A stretch of DNA of 40,110 nucleotides from JAVKFF01 sp040226215. Its GTDB lineage: Bacteria; Pseudomonadota; Alphaproteobacteria; DSM-16000; Inquilinaceae. Numbering within the stretch: the first letter of the stretch is position 1; each line of letters opens with the position of its first letter. The notes under the pieces are model-generated. The model ran no database searches, was not told where the DNA came from, and saw nothing but the letters and a program-made list of their open reading frames with translations. The translations under genes were made by a program, and so were the position numbers. Positions 22,342 to 31,239 of this stretch are shown here, one piece after another. The DNA lies in assembly GCA_040226215.1 (NCBI GenBank), contig JAVKFF010000090.1, positions 1 through 40,110 on the forward strand, in the 5' to 3' direction.

Positions 22342-23337
22342 ATGGGACTGCTGATCGACGGCAAATGGCACGACAAGTGGTATGACACCAAGAAGTCGGG
22401 CGGCCGCTTCGAGCGGCAGGCCTCCAAGTTCCGCAACTGGGTCACCGCGGACGGCGCTCCCGGGCCGTCCGGCGAGGGCGGCTTCAAGGCGGAGCCGGGC
22501 CGCTACCACCTCTACGTCTCCTATGCCTGCCCGTGGGCGCACCGCACCTTGATCTTCCGCAAGCTCAAGGGCCTCGAGGGGATGATCGACGTCTCCGTCG
22601 TCGATCCCTTCATGGGATCGGATGGCTGGTTCTTCGGCGACGACCCAGACGGCACGGACGACCCGGTCAACGGGGCGGAGTTCCTGCACCAGGTCTATAC
22701 CCGGGCCGAGCCGGACTTCACCGGACGGGTCACCGTGCCGGTCCTGTGGGACAAGCAGCGCTCCACCATCGCCTCGAACGAGAGCGCGGAGATCATCCGC
22801 ATGTTCAACAGCGCCTTCGACGATGTCGGCGCCACCGGGCCCGACTTCTATCCGCAGGCGCTCAGAGAGGAGATCGATCGGGTGAATGCCCGGGTCTATG
22901 ACGCCATCAACAACGGCGTCTACAAATCCGGCTTCGCCACAACCCAGGAGGCCTACGAGGAGGCCTATGACGCGCTCTTCGAGGCGCTCGATTGGGTGGA
23001 GGAAAGGCTGTCGCGCCAGCGCTATCTGGTCGACGGCCAGATCACCGAGGCGGACTGGCGGCTGTTCACCACGCTGGTGCGCTTCGACCCGGTCTATGTC
23101 GGCCACTTCAAGTGCAACCGCAACCGGCTCGTCGACTTCCCCAATCTGTGGGGCTACACCCGCGAACTCTATCAGGTGCCCGGCGTGGCGGAGACCGTCA
23201 ATCTGCGCCATATCAAGGAGCACTATCACCGCAGCCACGAGACCATCAATCCGGCGCGGATCGTCCCCAAGGGACCGGTGATCGACTTCACCGAGCCCCA
23301 TGGCCGCGACCGCGTGCCGCTGGAGAAAGCAGCATGA
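22342..23337 (+). CDS. Glutathionyl-hydroquinone reductase (Xi-class glutathione transferase)
   Basis: This is a 331-residue omega/xi-type glutathione transferase of the YqjG/PcpF/GS-HQR family, which reduces glutathionyl-hydroquinones using glutathione. The catalytic Cys63 lies in SYACPWAHRTLIF. The family-specific long N-terminal segment (MGLLIDGKWHDKWYDT, then FVxx-like RNWVT) and the C-terminal helical domain with YLVDGQITEADWRLFTTLVRFD and YVGHFKCNRNRL are all present. It shares an ATGA overlap with the pirin gene. In Escherichia coli the relatives yqjG and yhaK (pirin) are also near one another. Cytoplasmic detoxification of quinones is the expected role. Confidence 0.95.
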   Translation: MGLLIDGKWHDKWYDTKKSGGRFERQASKFRNWVTADGAPGPSGEGGFKAEPGRYHLYVSYACPWAHRTLIFRKLKGLEGMIDVSVVDPFMGSDGWFFGDDPDGTDDPVNGAEFLHQVYTRAEPDFTGRVTVPVLWDKQRSTIASNESAEIIRMFNSAFDDVGATGPDFYPQALREEIDRVNARVYDAINNGVYKSGFATTQEAYEEAYDALFEALDWVEERLSRQRYLVDGQITEADWRLFTTLVRFDPVYVGHFKCNRNRLVDFPNLWGYTRELYQVPGVAETVNLRHIKEHYHRSHETINPARIVPKGPVIDFTEPHGRDRVPLEKAA

Positions 23338-24056
23338 TCGAGCGCATTCCGTTCGACAGCATCGGCCACGCCAATCACGGCTGGCTCGATGCCCGCCACC
23401 ATTTCAGCTTCGCCAACTACCATGATCCCGAGCGCATGGGCGTGGGTCCGCTGATCGTCTGGAACGACGACACCATCCAGGCCGGCGCCGGCTTCCCCAT
23501 GCACCCGCACCGGGACATGGAGATCATCACCTATGTGCGCACGGGCCAGGTCGACCATGCCGACCATCTCGGCAACCGCGGCACGACCAAGGCCGGCGAC
23601 GTGCAGGTGATGAGCGCCGGCACCGGCATCATGCATGCCGAGTACAACATGGGTAAGGAGGCAACGACCCTCTTCCAGATCTGGATCGCGCCCAACCGTC
23701 GCGGCCTGCCGCCGCGCTGGGACCAGCGGGAATTCCCGCGCGGCGACCGGGCGAACCGGCTGGTGCCGCTGGCCTCCGGCCAGGACGACAAGATCGAGGC
23801 GGGCGCGCTGTTCATCGCCCAGGACGCGACGATCTACGGCGCCACGCTGACCGGCGGCACGGTGGTCGAGCACGCCATGGGAAGCGGCCGGATCGGCTAT
23901 CTCGTCGCCTCGGAAGGCCGCATCAAGGTGAACGGCATCGAGATCGGCACGCGCGACGGCGCCGTCATCCGCGCCGCCGAAACGCTGACCATCGAGGCCC
24001 TGGAGGACGCCGAAATCGTCCTCGCCGACCTGCCCGACCAGCCGGTCCCGCGCTGA
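23334..24056 (+). CDS. Pirin family protein (cupin, quercetinase-like)
   Basis: This is a 240-residue two-cupin pirin. The N-terminal cupin has the metal-binding set H57, H59 (FPMHPHRDMEIITYV), H101 and E103 (GTGIMHAEYN), typical of iron-binding pirins with quercetin dioxygenase activity. The early block RHHFSFANYHDPERMGVGPL is the pirin signature. The start codon overlaps the stop of the preceding gene (ATGA, 23334-23337), so translation is coupled. It is closest to the YhaK-like branch, implicated in redox sensing. The substrate is not determined by sequence. Confidence 0.94.
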   Translation: MIERIPFDSIGHANHGWLDARHHFSFANYHDPERMGVGPLIVWNDDTIQAGAGFPMHPHRDMEIITYVRTGQVDHADHLGNRGTTKAGDVQVMSAGTGIMHAEYNMGKEATTLFQIWIAPNRRGLPPRWDQREFPRGDRANRLVPLASGQDDKIEAGALFIAQDATIYGATLTGGTVVEHAMGSGRIGYLVASEGRIKVNGIEIGTRDGAVIRAAETLTIEALEDAEIVLADLPDQPVPR

Positions 24057-24156
24057 CCGGTGCATCCCGCCAACCGGCAAACCTCACCGCCGCCCCGGGC
24101 GCTCTCAGGAGCCGTCCCGGGGTGGCGATTTCTCTTTCTTGTCAAGATCATAACCT

Positions 24157-24240
24157 GGTCATCCCCGCGCAAGCGGGGATCCAGGGGGGCCATGCAGCCT
24201 GCCCCGCCGGCCTGGATTCCCGCTTTCGCGGGAATGACAA
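24157..24240 (+). repeat. R2 repeat, 84-bp double-hairpin unit
   Basis: Bounded by GGTCAT and ATGACAA. CCCCGCGCAAGCGGGG forms the left stem and CCCGCTTTCGCGGG the right stem. GGATCCAGG and CCTGGATTCC give extra inverted symmetry around the centre. It corresponds base for base in length to the copy at 16687-16770. Confidence 0.8.
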
Positions 24241-24244
24241 TCTA

Positions 24245-24267
24245 ACTATTTGAAAAACAACATTATT
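24245..24267. repeat. AT-rich 23-mer flanking R2, inverted relative to the first copy
   Basis: The segment ACTATTTGAAAAACAACATT, plus three bases, follows the R2 copy and is the near reverse complement (20 of 23 bases) of 16772-16794. It separates R2 from an R1 left half. Confidence 0.55.
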
Positions 24268-24269
24268 CC

Positions 24270-24338
24270 CGTCGTCCCGTGCGCGATGCGGCGCGAAGTG
24301 CCGCTTCGCAGACCCGGGACCGGCCGCCCGTCTTCTCC
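24270..24338 (+). repeat. R1 repeat, left half only
   Basis: It starts CGTCGTCCCG, contains the GCGGC-GCGAAGT-GCCGC stem and ends CGGCCGCCCGTCTTCTCC. It is nearly identical to the left halves at 39167 and 39000; the right half of the 133-bp unit is absent. Confidence 0.75.
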
Positions 24339-24370
24339 CTCAGCCCCCGCCACGGGCCATCTCCCGCCCC

Positions 24371-25408
<1,038 letters not shown>

Positions 25409-25602
25409 GGGCGTGGCGGCTCCCGAATCCCTGCGGTGGGCGATCTCGGCCGAGACTAGGCCGGTCGCGCCGCGCCGTGGAAGCCCCCCGGGGAGATGCC
25501 GGTGCCATATCGTCGGTCTTGCGGCGCGGGCGGCGCGGTGCCAAAGAAGAGCGCGGATCGGGCCCCCGAAACACGAACAGCCTGAAGCACGAACGGAGCG
25601 AG

Positions 25603-25938
25603 ATGGACAGCGAGAGCGGGAAACTTCCCGTCAACAAGCGCATCAGCGAGGACCAGACGGTCGAGCTCGCCGACATGTTCCGCCTGATGGCCGACCCGAC
25701 ACGCCTGTCGATCATCCTGTCCTGCCTCGACCAGCCCCAGTCCGTCGGCGTCATGGCCGACGATCTCGGCCTCTCCGCGTCGCTGGTCAGCCACCATCTG
25801 CGACTCCTGCGCGCCAGCCGGCTGATCCACGCCAACCGGCGCGGCAACCGCGTCTACTACCAGGTGACCGACGAGCACATCCGCCGCACGCTGACCGACA
25901 TGGTCGACCACGTGGCGGAGGAGAGCCCGGAGCTCTAG
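25603..25938 (+). CDS. ArsR/SmtB-family regulator with alpha5 zinc site
   Basis: This 111-residue winged-helix repressor has DMFRLMADPTRLSIILSCL, then the recognition helix region SASLVSHHLRLLRASRLIHANRRGNRVYYQ. The C-terminal helix shows D90-x-H92-x10-H103-x2-E106, which is the alpha5 site of zinc/cobalt sensors such as SmtB, CzrA and NmtR. The cysteine alpha3 site (ELCVC-type) is absent. The ATG at 25603 is preceded by GGAG, so upstream frame extension is rejected. No metal efflux pump or metallothionein is adjacent. The neighbours are the HDAC-like amidohydrolase (divergent) and a TTC38-like TPR protein 39 nt downstream, probably in one operon. Confidence 0.93.
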   Translation: MDSESGKLPVNKRISEDQTVELADMFRLMADPTRLSIILSCLDQPQSVGVMADDLGLSASLVSHHLRLLRASRLIHANRRGNRVYYQVTDEHIRRTLTDMVDHVAEESPEL

Positions 25939-25977
25939 GCTCGCCCCGGACACGGACAACAGACCCCGGAGGCGCCG

Positions 25978-27315
25978 ATGACCGGTACCGTCCAGCGCGC
26001 CCTCGACCGGCAGGGCCTGCCCGTGACCACGCACGAGGCCGCGACGCTCGACGCCGTCGACCGCTTCCAGCATGCCTTCATCAGCTACGGCACCGATTTC
26101 CAGCCGGCCATCGACGCGGCGGAGCGCGACACCGGCGCGCCACTGGTGCAGGCGCTGGCGGCGGCCGGCTGCCTGTTCCTGGAAAGCCCGGCCGGCTTCG
26201 CCACCGCACGCCCCTTCGTCGAGCGGGCGCTGGCGGCGCGCGACCGGGGAACGGCGCGGGAAGCGCTGGTAGTCGACGCCGTCGCCGCCTGGGCGGCTGG
26301 CGACATGGAGCGGGCGATCACCCTCCACCACCACCTCGCCGAGGCCTGGCCGGCGGATGTCTTCGCCGCCAAGATCGGCCAGTACCACTGCTTCAACCGC
26401 GGCGACTGCGCCGGCATCCTTGCCCTTGCGGAACCGGCGCTGGCCGCGGGCGCGGACCACCCCTATCACGGCTACGCCTGGGGCATGGCGGCCTTCGGCT
26501 ACGAGCAGTGCCACCGGCTGGAGGAGGCGGAGGCGGCCGGCCGGCGGGCCGTCGCCATCGAACGGACGGACGCCTGGGCGCACCACGCCGTGGCGCACGT
26601 GCTCGACACGACGGGCCGGGTCGACGAGGGCCTCGACTGGATGCGCGCTCACGCCGACACCTGGGAGCGCTGCAACTCCTTCATGCTGACCCACAACTGG
26701 TGGCACACCGCCCTCTTCCATCTCGACCGCGACGAGGTCGAGGCGGCGCTGGCGCTGCACGACGCCCGCGTCTGGGGCGTGTGGAAGGCGTACAGCCAGG
26801 ACCAGATCAACGCGATCTCGCTGCTCGCCCGCCTGGAACTGAGACCAGGCGCGCCGGATCTGGGCGAGCGCTGGCGCGATGTCGGCGCCCATGTCGCCGC
26901 GCGCGGGCCGGAACACGTCAACGGCTTTCTCGACCTGCAATACCTGCTCGCCCTCCACCGGGCCGGCGAGAAGGAAGCCGCCGACCGCTTCGTGACCTCG
27001 CTTCGCGCCCGGGCGGCCGGCGACCTGCCGCCGGTCTGGGCCGAGACGGTGCTGCCGGCGGCGGAGGGTATCGCGGCCTATGCGACAGGCGACTGGCCGC
27101 TGGCCGCCGACCGGCTCTCGCAGGTGCACCCCCGGCTCATCGCGCTCGGCGGCAGCCACGCCCAGCGCGACCTCTTCGACCAGATCCTGATCGAGAGCCT
27201 GTTACGCGACGGGAGAATGGCGGAGGCCCGGCGACTGATCCGGGCCCGTCTCGAGAGCAAACCGAATATCGTTTGGAATCAACGTCTGCTGGCCCGTTGC
27301 TCGGGTGAACCATAA
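25978..27315 (+). CDS. TTC38-like tetratricopeptide-repeat protein
   Basis: This is a 445-residue, all-helical protein matching the TTC38 family, of unknown biochemical role, found in bacteria and animals. Recognisable blocks are LVVDAVAAWAAGDMERAITLHHHLAEAWPADVFA (about 97-130), HPYHGYAWGMAAFGYEQC (161-178), DAWAHHAVAHVLDTTGRVDEGLDWM (198-222) and THNWWHTALFHLDRDEVEAAL (238-258). The conserved His and Trp residues line the same faces as in family members. It follows the ArsR gene by 39 nt on the same strand, so co-transcription is likely. No signal peptide or membrane segment is seen. It is probably a cytoplasmic scaffold or substrate-binding protein. Confidence 0.9.
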   Translation: MTGTVQRALDRQGLPVTTHEAATLDAVDRFQHAFISYGTDFQPAIDAAERDTGAPLVQALAAAGCLFLESPAGFATARPFVERALAARDRGTAREALVVDAVAAWAAGDMERAITLHHHLAEAWPADVFAAKIGQYHCFNRGDCAGILALAEPALAAGADHPYHGYAWGMAAFGYEQCHRLEEAEAAGRRAVAIERTDAWAHHAVAHVLDTTGRVDEGLDWMRAHADTWERCNSFMLTHNWWHTALFHLDRDEVEAALALHDARVWGVWKAYSQDQINAISLLARLELRPGAPDLGERWRDVGAHVAARGPEHVNGFLDLQYLLALHRAGEKEAADRFVTSLRARAAGDLPPVWAETVLPAAEGIAAYATGDWPLAADRLSQVHPRLIALGGSHAQRDLFDQILIESLLRDGRMAEARRLIRARLESKPNIVWNQRLLARCSGEP

Positions 27316-27414
27316 CCCGAACGATAGCCCATAAAGGCCATGTTCTTTCGGTATGGCCGGTTGACAGGGTGCTCACAGGGACCGGCGCGGATGCGAGCGC
27401 CGGCTGCCGGCGTT

Positions 27415-27482
27415 CGCCGATGTCCACTTTGGCGAAGACGACCACCCGGTCCCGGCTCTCCCTGCGGTCGGCGGGGATGACC
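27415..27482 (+). repeat. R1 repeat, right half
   Basis: GCCGATGTCCACTTTGGCGA followed by AGACGACC and CCCGGTCCCGGCTCTCCCT matches the second half of the full R1 unit at 27545-27677. A diverged left part may extend back to about 27375. Confidence 0.65.
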
Positions 27483-27493
27483 TCATACACAAC

Positions 27494-27555
27494 TTGATAA
27501 CAGAAGAATTCATCGTCATCCCGGTTGATGACAGAAGAATTCATCGTCATCCCGG
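27494..27555 (+). repeat. 31-bp direct tandem duplication at the start of an R1 unit
   Basis: Two adjacent 31-mers (27494-27524 and 27525-27555) differ at one base. Each ends in the R1 left terminus CGTCATCCCGG, so the left end of the repeat and 20 bases of flanking AT-rich DNA have been duplicated. Confidence 0.8.
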
Positions 27556-27677
27556 GCGCGATGCGGCGCGAAGTGCCGCTTCGCAGACCCGGGATCGGCC
27601 GCCGGCCATCGCCGAAGTCGACATTGGCGAAGACGACCGCGAGGTTCCGGCTCTCCCTCCGGTCGGCCGGAACGACG
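27545..27677 (+). mobile_element. R1 element, full 133-bp copy (MITE-like)
   Basis: Left end CGTCATCCCGGG and right end GCCGGAACGACG are imperfect terminal inverted repeats. The left half holds a GCGGC-GCGAAGT-GCCGC hairpin within flanking CCCGGG boxes. The right half holds the GGCTCTCCCTCCGGTCGGCC loop region. It encodes no protein. Length is identical to the copy at 39000-39132. Confidence 0.7.
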
Positions 27678-27704
27678 GCGGTGGGATACTTGGAAAATAT
27701 TCAC

Positions 27705-27759
27705 CGTCGTTCCGCACGAAGCGCGAGTGGAGATGCGGAACCCCGCGCCCGTCTTCTCC
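27705..27759 (+). repeat. R1 repeat, degenerate left half
   Basis: CGTCGTTCCGCACGAAGCGC followed by a rearranged stem and CCCGCGCCCGTCTTCTCC. It lies 27 bases beyond the full R1 unit and ends 28 bases before the stop of the hydrolase gene. Confidence 0.5.
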
Positions 27760-27786
27760 AGCCTCCAGCCCGTCTTCTCCGAACGC

Positions 27787-28839
27787 CTACCCGACCACCA
27801 GGTCGCCGGCCTCCGGTTCGGCGAAGTGGCGTTCGATCAGCGCCTCATCGACGCCGTCGAGCGTCGGCGGATCCCAGCGCGGGTTCCTGTCCTTGTCGAC
27901 CAGCAGCGCGCGGATGCCCTCGAAGAAGTCGTGGCCGTCCATGCAGGCCTGCGAGAGGCGGAACTCCATGGTCACCGCCTGCGGATAGCTCATCGTGGCG
28001 CCGCGCCGCAGCTCCACCAGCGTCACCTTCATCGAGGTCGGCGAGCGGGTGGCGAGCGTCTCGCGGGCGGCGCGGGCGAAGTCGCCAGGCTCCGCCGCCA
28101 GCGCGGCGATCACCGCCTCGACACTGTCATGGCCGAAGCAGCGGTCGATAAGGTCGCGCTCGGCCGCTACCGCCGAGGGCCCGGCTTCCACCGCCTCATC
28201 CGCCAGCACACTGTCCGCGTCTCCGCCTTCCGCGAGTCCCGCGATCACCGCCTCGAGCCGGTCCGCGGGCACAAGGTGCGTGCCGTAGCCGATGGCCATC
28301 GCGTCGGCGGCGTCGCCACGATTGCCGGTCAGCGCGAAATAGGTGCCGAGCTGCCCCGGGCAGCGCGGCAGGAACCAGCCGGCGCCGACATCGGGAAAGA
28401 GCCCGATGCCGGTCTCCGGCATGGCGAACATCAGCCGCTCGCTCACCACCCGGTGGGAGCCGTGCATCGACAGCCCCATGCCGCCGCCCATGGAGATGCC
28501 GTCGACGAGCGCGACATAGGGCTTGGGATAGGTGTGGATCAGGTGGTTGAGGCGGTATTCCTCGCGGAAGAAATCGGCGGTCAGCGTGCCGGCCGGCTCG
28601 CCCCGCTTGCGCGCCATGCCAGCCTCCCAGACCGCGCGCACGTCGCCGCCGGCACAGAAGGCCTTTTCGCCTGCCCCCCTGATCGCCACGGCGGCGACAC
28701 CATCGTCATCGGCCCAGGCGGCGAGCTGGGGCGCCATCGCCTCGATCATCGGCAGGTTGAGCGCGTTCAGCGCCTTGGGCCGGTTCAGCGTGATCAGGCC
28801 CAGCCGGCCGCGCTTCTCGAAGAGGACGTCCTCGGTCAT
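27787..28839 (-). CDS. 3-hydroxyisobutyryl-CoA hydrolase (enoyl-CoA hydratase family)
   Basis: This is a 350-residue crotonase-fold enzyme of the HIBCH type, which hydrolyses 3-hydroxyisobutyryl-CoA in valine degradation. The oxyanion blocks are RGAGEKAFCAGGDVRAVW (54-71) and VDGISMGGGMGLSMHG (112-127). The catalytic acids correspond to E142 in MPETGIGLFPDVGAG and D150. The length above 340 and the C-terminal block SYPQAVTMEFRLSQACM with HDFFEGIRALLVDKDRNPRW distinguish it from ordinary enoyl-CoA hydratases. It is encoded 51 nt after the isobutyryl-CoA dehydrogenase gene on the same strand, so the two form an operon of consecutive pathway parts. Confidence 0.93.
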   Translation of the reverse strand: MTEDVLFEKRGRLGLITLNRPKALNALNLPMIEAMAPQLAAWADDDGVAAVAIRGAGEKAFCAGGDVRAVWEAGMARKRGEPAGTLTADFFREEYRLNHLIHTYPKPYVALVDGISMGGGMGLSMHGSHRVVSERLMFAMPETGIGLFPDVGAGWFLPRCPGQLGTYFALTGNRGDAADAMAIGYGTHLVPADRLEAVIAGLAEGGDADSVLADEAVEAGPSAVAAERDLIDRCFGHDSVEAVIAALAAEPGDFARAARETLATRSPTSMKVTLVELRRGATMSYPQAVTMEFRLSQACMDGHDFFEGIRALLVDKDRNPRWDPPTLDGVDEALIERHFAEPEAGDLVVG

Positions 28840-28890
28840 GGCATCACTTTCACGCGTTGGGGGCCTTCGGGGGGCCTTCAGGGATCGGGG

Positions 28891-30030
28891 TCAGTCGGCC
28901 AGCAGGCGGCGGGAGACGATCAGGCGCATCACCTCGTTGGTGCCCTCCAGGATACGGTGGACCCGCAGGTCGCGGAGATAGCGCTCGATCGGGTACTCCT
29001 TGATGTAGCCATAGCCGCCGTGCAGCTGCAGCGCCTGGTCGACGATCTGGAAGCAGGCATCGGTGGCGAAGCGCTTGGCCTTGGCGCACAGCGCGGTCTT
29101 CTCCGCATCGTCGGTGTCCAGCGCCCAGGCGGCCCTGTGCACCAGCAGCCGGGCGGCGTCGAGATCGGTCGCCATGTCGGCGAGGCGGAACTGGGTGTTC
29201 TGGAACTCGGATATCGCCCGGCCGAACTGCCGCCGCTCGCGCGTGTAGGCGATCGCCAGGTCCAGGCAGGCGCGGGCGCCGCCCAGCGAGCAGGCGCCGA
29301 TGTTCACCCGGCCGCCGTCCAGCCCCATCATGGCGATCTTGAAGCCCATGCCCTCCGCGTCGAGGCGGTTGGTCGCCGGCACACGGCAGTCCTCGAAGAT
29401 GACCTGCGCGGTGGGCTGGGAGTTCCAGCCCAGCTTGCGCTCCTTCTTGCCGAAGGAGAGGCCGGGCGTGCCGTCCTCCACCAGGATGGCGGAGATGCCA
29501 CCGGCGCCCTCGCCGCCGGTACGCGCCATGACGACGTAGACGTCCGAGGCCGAGCCGCCGGAGATGAAGGCTTTCTGGCCGTTGAGCACGTAGCTATCGC
29601 CGTCCCGCCTCGCCGTCGTGGCGAGGGAGGCGGCGTCCGACCCCGCCCCCGGCTCGGTCAGGCAGTAGCTGCCGGTCCGCTCCATGGTGAACAGCGTCGG
29701 CAGGTGGCGCGCACGCAGATCGTCGCCGCCGAAACGGTCGATCATCCAGGCGACCATGTTGTGGATCGAGAGATAAGCCGCGGTCGAGGGGCAGGCCGCC
29801 GCCAGTTCCTCGAAGATCACCGCGGCGTCGAGCCGGCCGAGACCGGAGCCGCCATGCTCCTCGCCGCAATAGATGCCGGCGAAGCCGAGCGCGCCCGCCT
29901 CCAGGAACAGGTCGCGCGGGAAGATCTCCTTCTCGTCCCACTCCGCGGCGTGGGGCAGGATGCGGTCGGCGGCGAAGCCGCGTGCGGCGTCCTGAAAGGC
30001 GCGCTGGTCCTCGGATAGCTGGAAGTCCAT
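28891..30030 (-). CDS. Acyl-CoA dehydrogenase, isobutyryl-CoA dehydrogenase-type
   Basis: This 379-residue FAD enzyme oxidises branched short-chain acyl-CoA, likely isobutyryl-CoA from valine. Family blocks are YCLTEPGAGSDAASL (122-136), DSYVLNGQKAFISGGSASDVY and QLHGGYGYIKEYPIERYLRD. The catalytic Glu is at the usual site, E362 in RILEGTNEVMRL. The early segment AYLSIHNMVAWMIDRFG is characteristic of the ACAD8/MmgC-like group. The downstream HIBCH-type gene supports valine catabolism; methacrylyl-CoA hydratase and later enzymes are not in the window. Electrons would go to electron-transfer flavoprotein. Confidence 0.92.
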   Translation of the reverse strand: MDFQLSEDQRAFQDAARGFAADRILPHAAEWDEKEIFPRDLFLEAGALGFAGIYCGEEHGGSGLGRLDAAVIFEELAAACPSTAAYLSIHNMVAWMIDRFGGDDLRARHLPTLFTMERTGSYCLTEPGAGSDAASLATTARRDGDSYVLNGQKAFISGGSASDVYVVMARTGGEGAGGISAILVEDGTPGLSFGKKERKLGWNSQPTAQVIFEDCRVPATNRLDAEGMGFKIAMMGLDGGRVNIGACSLGGARACLDLAIAYTRERRQFGRAISEFQNTQFRLADMATDLDAARLLVHRAAWALDTDDAEKTALCAKAKRFATDACFQIVDQALQLHGGYGYIKEYPIERYLRDLRVHRILEGTNEVMRLIVSRRLLAD

Positions 30031-30240
30031 TGCCGTCCCTCGACGCCTCCTCCATAGGGCGGCGGACCGTGATGCCGTCCCGTCGTTTCGCGCCCTCCGG
30101 AAACGGGTTAGCCGGTCGGCCGCACGCGGTCAATTCGCCCGTTGCGTCGGGCGGGACTTGCCGGCAGGCCGGCGCATGGGATACCGAAACGCGATCTGCC
30201 GCCTCCCCTACCGCCGCATCAACCGCCAGGGCCGCACGCG

Positions 30241-31239
30241 ATGAGCTTTCCCGGACGTTTCCCGACCACCCGCCCACGCCGCAATCGGGCCGACGACTGG
30301 ACCCGCCGCCTGGTGCGCGAGACCACGCTCACGGTCGACGACCTGATCTGGCCGGTCTTCGTCACCGAGGGCCGCCAGCACGAGGAGCCGGTGCCGTCCA
30401 TGCCGGGCGTCGTGCGCTACACGCTCGACCGCATGGTCGCGGCGGTCGCCCATGCCCGGGACCTGGGTATACCGGCGGTCGCCCTCTTCCCCCATGTGGA
30501 CCCGGGCGCGAAGACGGAGGACGGGCGCGAGGCGACCAATCCCGACAATCTGATGTGCCGGGCGATCCGCGCCATCAAGGCCGAGGTGCCGGGCATCGGC
30601 GTGGTCACCGACATCGCCCTCGACCCCTACACCACGCACGGCCATGACGGCCTGCTGGACGGCGAGACCATCCTCAACGAGGAGACGGTGCTGGTGCTGG
30701 TGAAGCAGGCGCTGGTGCAGGCGGAGGCCGGGGCCGACATCATCGCGCCCTCGGACATGATGGACGGCCGGGTGGGCGCGCTGCGCGCGGCCTTGGACAA
30801 GGACGGCTTCACCTGGACCAGGATCATGTCCTACGCGGCGAAATACGCCTCGGCCTTCTACGGGCCGTTCCGCGACGCGATCGGCTCCAAGGCGGCACTC
30901 GTCGGCGACAAGAAGACCTACCAGATGGATCCCGGCAACGGCCTCGAGGCCCTGCGCGAGGTCGAACTCGACCTCGCCGAGGGCGCCGACATGGTCATGG
31001 TCAAGCCCGGCATGCCCTATCTCGACATCGTCCACCGGGTGAAGGCCGAATTCGGCGTGCCGACCTACGCCTATCAGGTGTCGGGCGAGTACGCGATGCT
31101 CAAGGGCGCCATCGCCAATGGCTGGCTCGACAACGACCGGACGGTGCTGGAGAGCCTTGCCGCCTTCAAGCGCGCCGGCGCCGACGGCATCCTCACCTAC
31201 CTGGCGGTCGAGGCGGCGGAGCTGCTGCGGCGCGGCTAG
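30241..31239 (+). CDS. hemB: Delta-aminolevulinic acid dehydratase (porphobilinogen synthase)
   Basis: This 332-residue enzyme condenses two 5-aminolevulinate molecules to porphobilinogen in haem synthesis. The Schiff-base lysines are K201 (MSYAAKYAS) and K255 (MVKPGMPY). At the metal-binding site the sequence is ALDPYTTHGHDG (126-137) in place of the cysteine cluster of zinc enzymes, so this is the Mg-dependent type, as in many alphaproteobacteria. The start ATG at 30241 (MSFPGRFPTTRPRRNR) fits the family N-terminal arm. The gene ends at 31239, with no spacer before the convergent gene. Confidence 0.96.
   Translation: MSFPGRFPTTRPRRNRADDWTRRLVRETTLTVDDLIWPVFVTEGRQHEEPVPSMPGVVRYTLDRMVAAVAHARDLGIPAVALFPHVDPGAKTEDGREATNPDNLMCRAIRAIKAEVPGIGVVTDIALDPYTTHGHDGLLDGETILNEETVLVLVKQALVQAEAGADIIAPSDMMDGRVGALRAALDKDGFTWTRIMSYAAKYASAFYGPFRDAIGSKAALVGDKKTYQMDPGNGLEALREVELDLAEGADMVMVKPGMPYLDIVHRVKAEFGVPTYAYQVSGEYAMLKGAIANGWLDNDRTVLESLAAFKRAGADGILTYLAVEAAELLRRG

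Noticed and set aside
27727..30018. A 763-codon plus-strand frame over the two valine-degradation genes
   Set aside because: The opposite strand encodes two well-conserved enzymes; the shadow translation has no recognisable motif.
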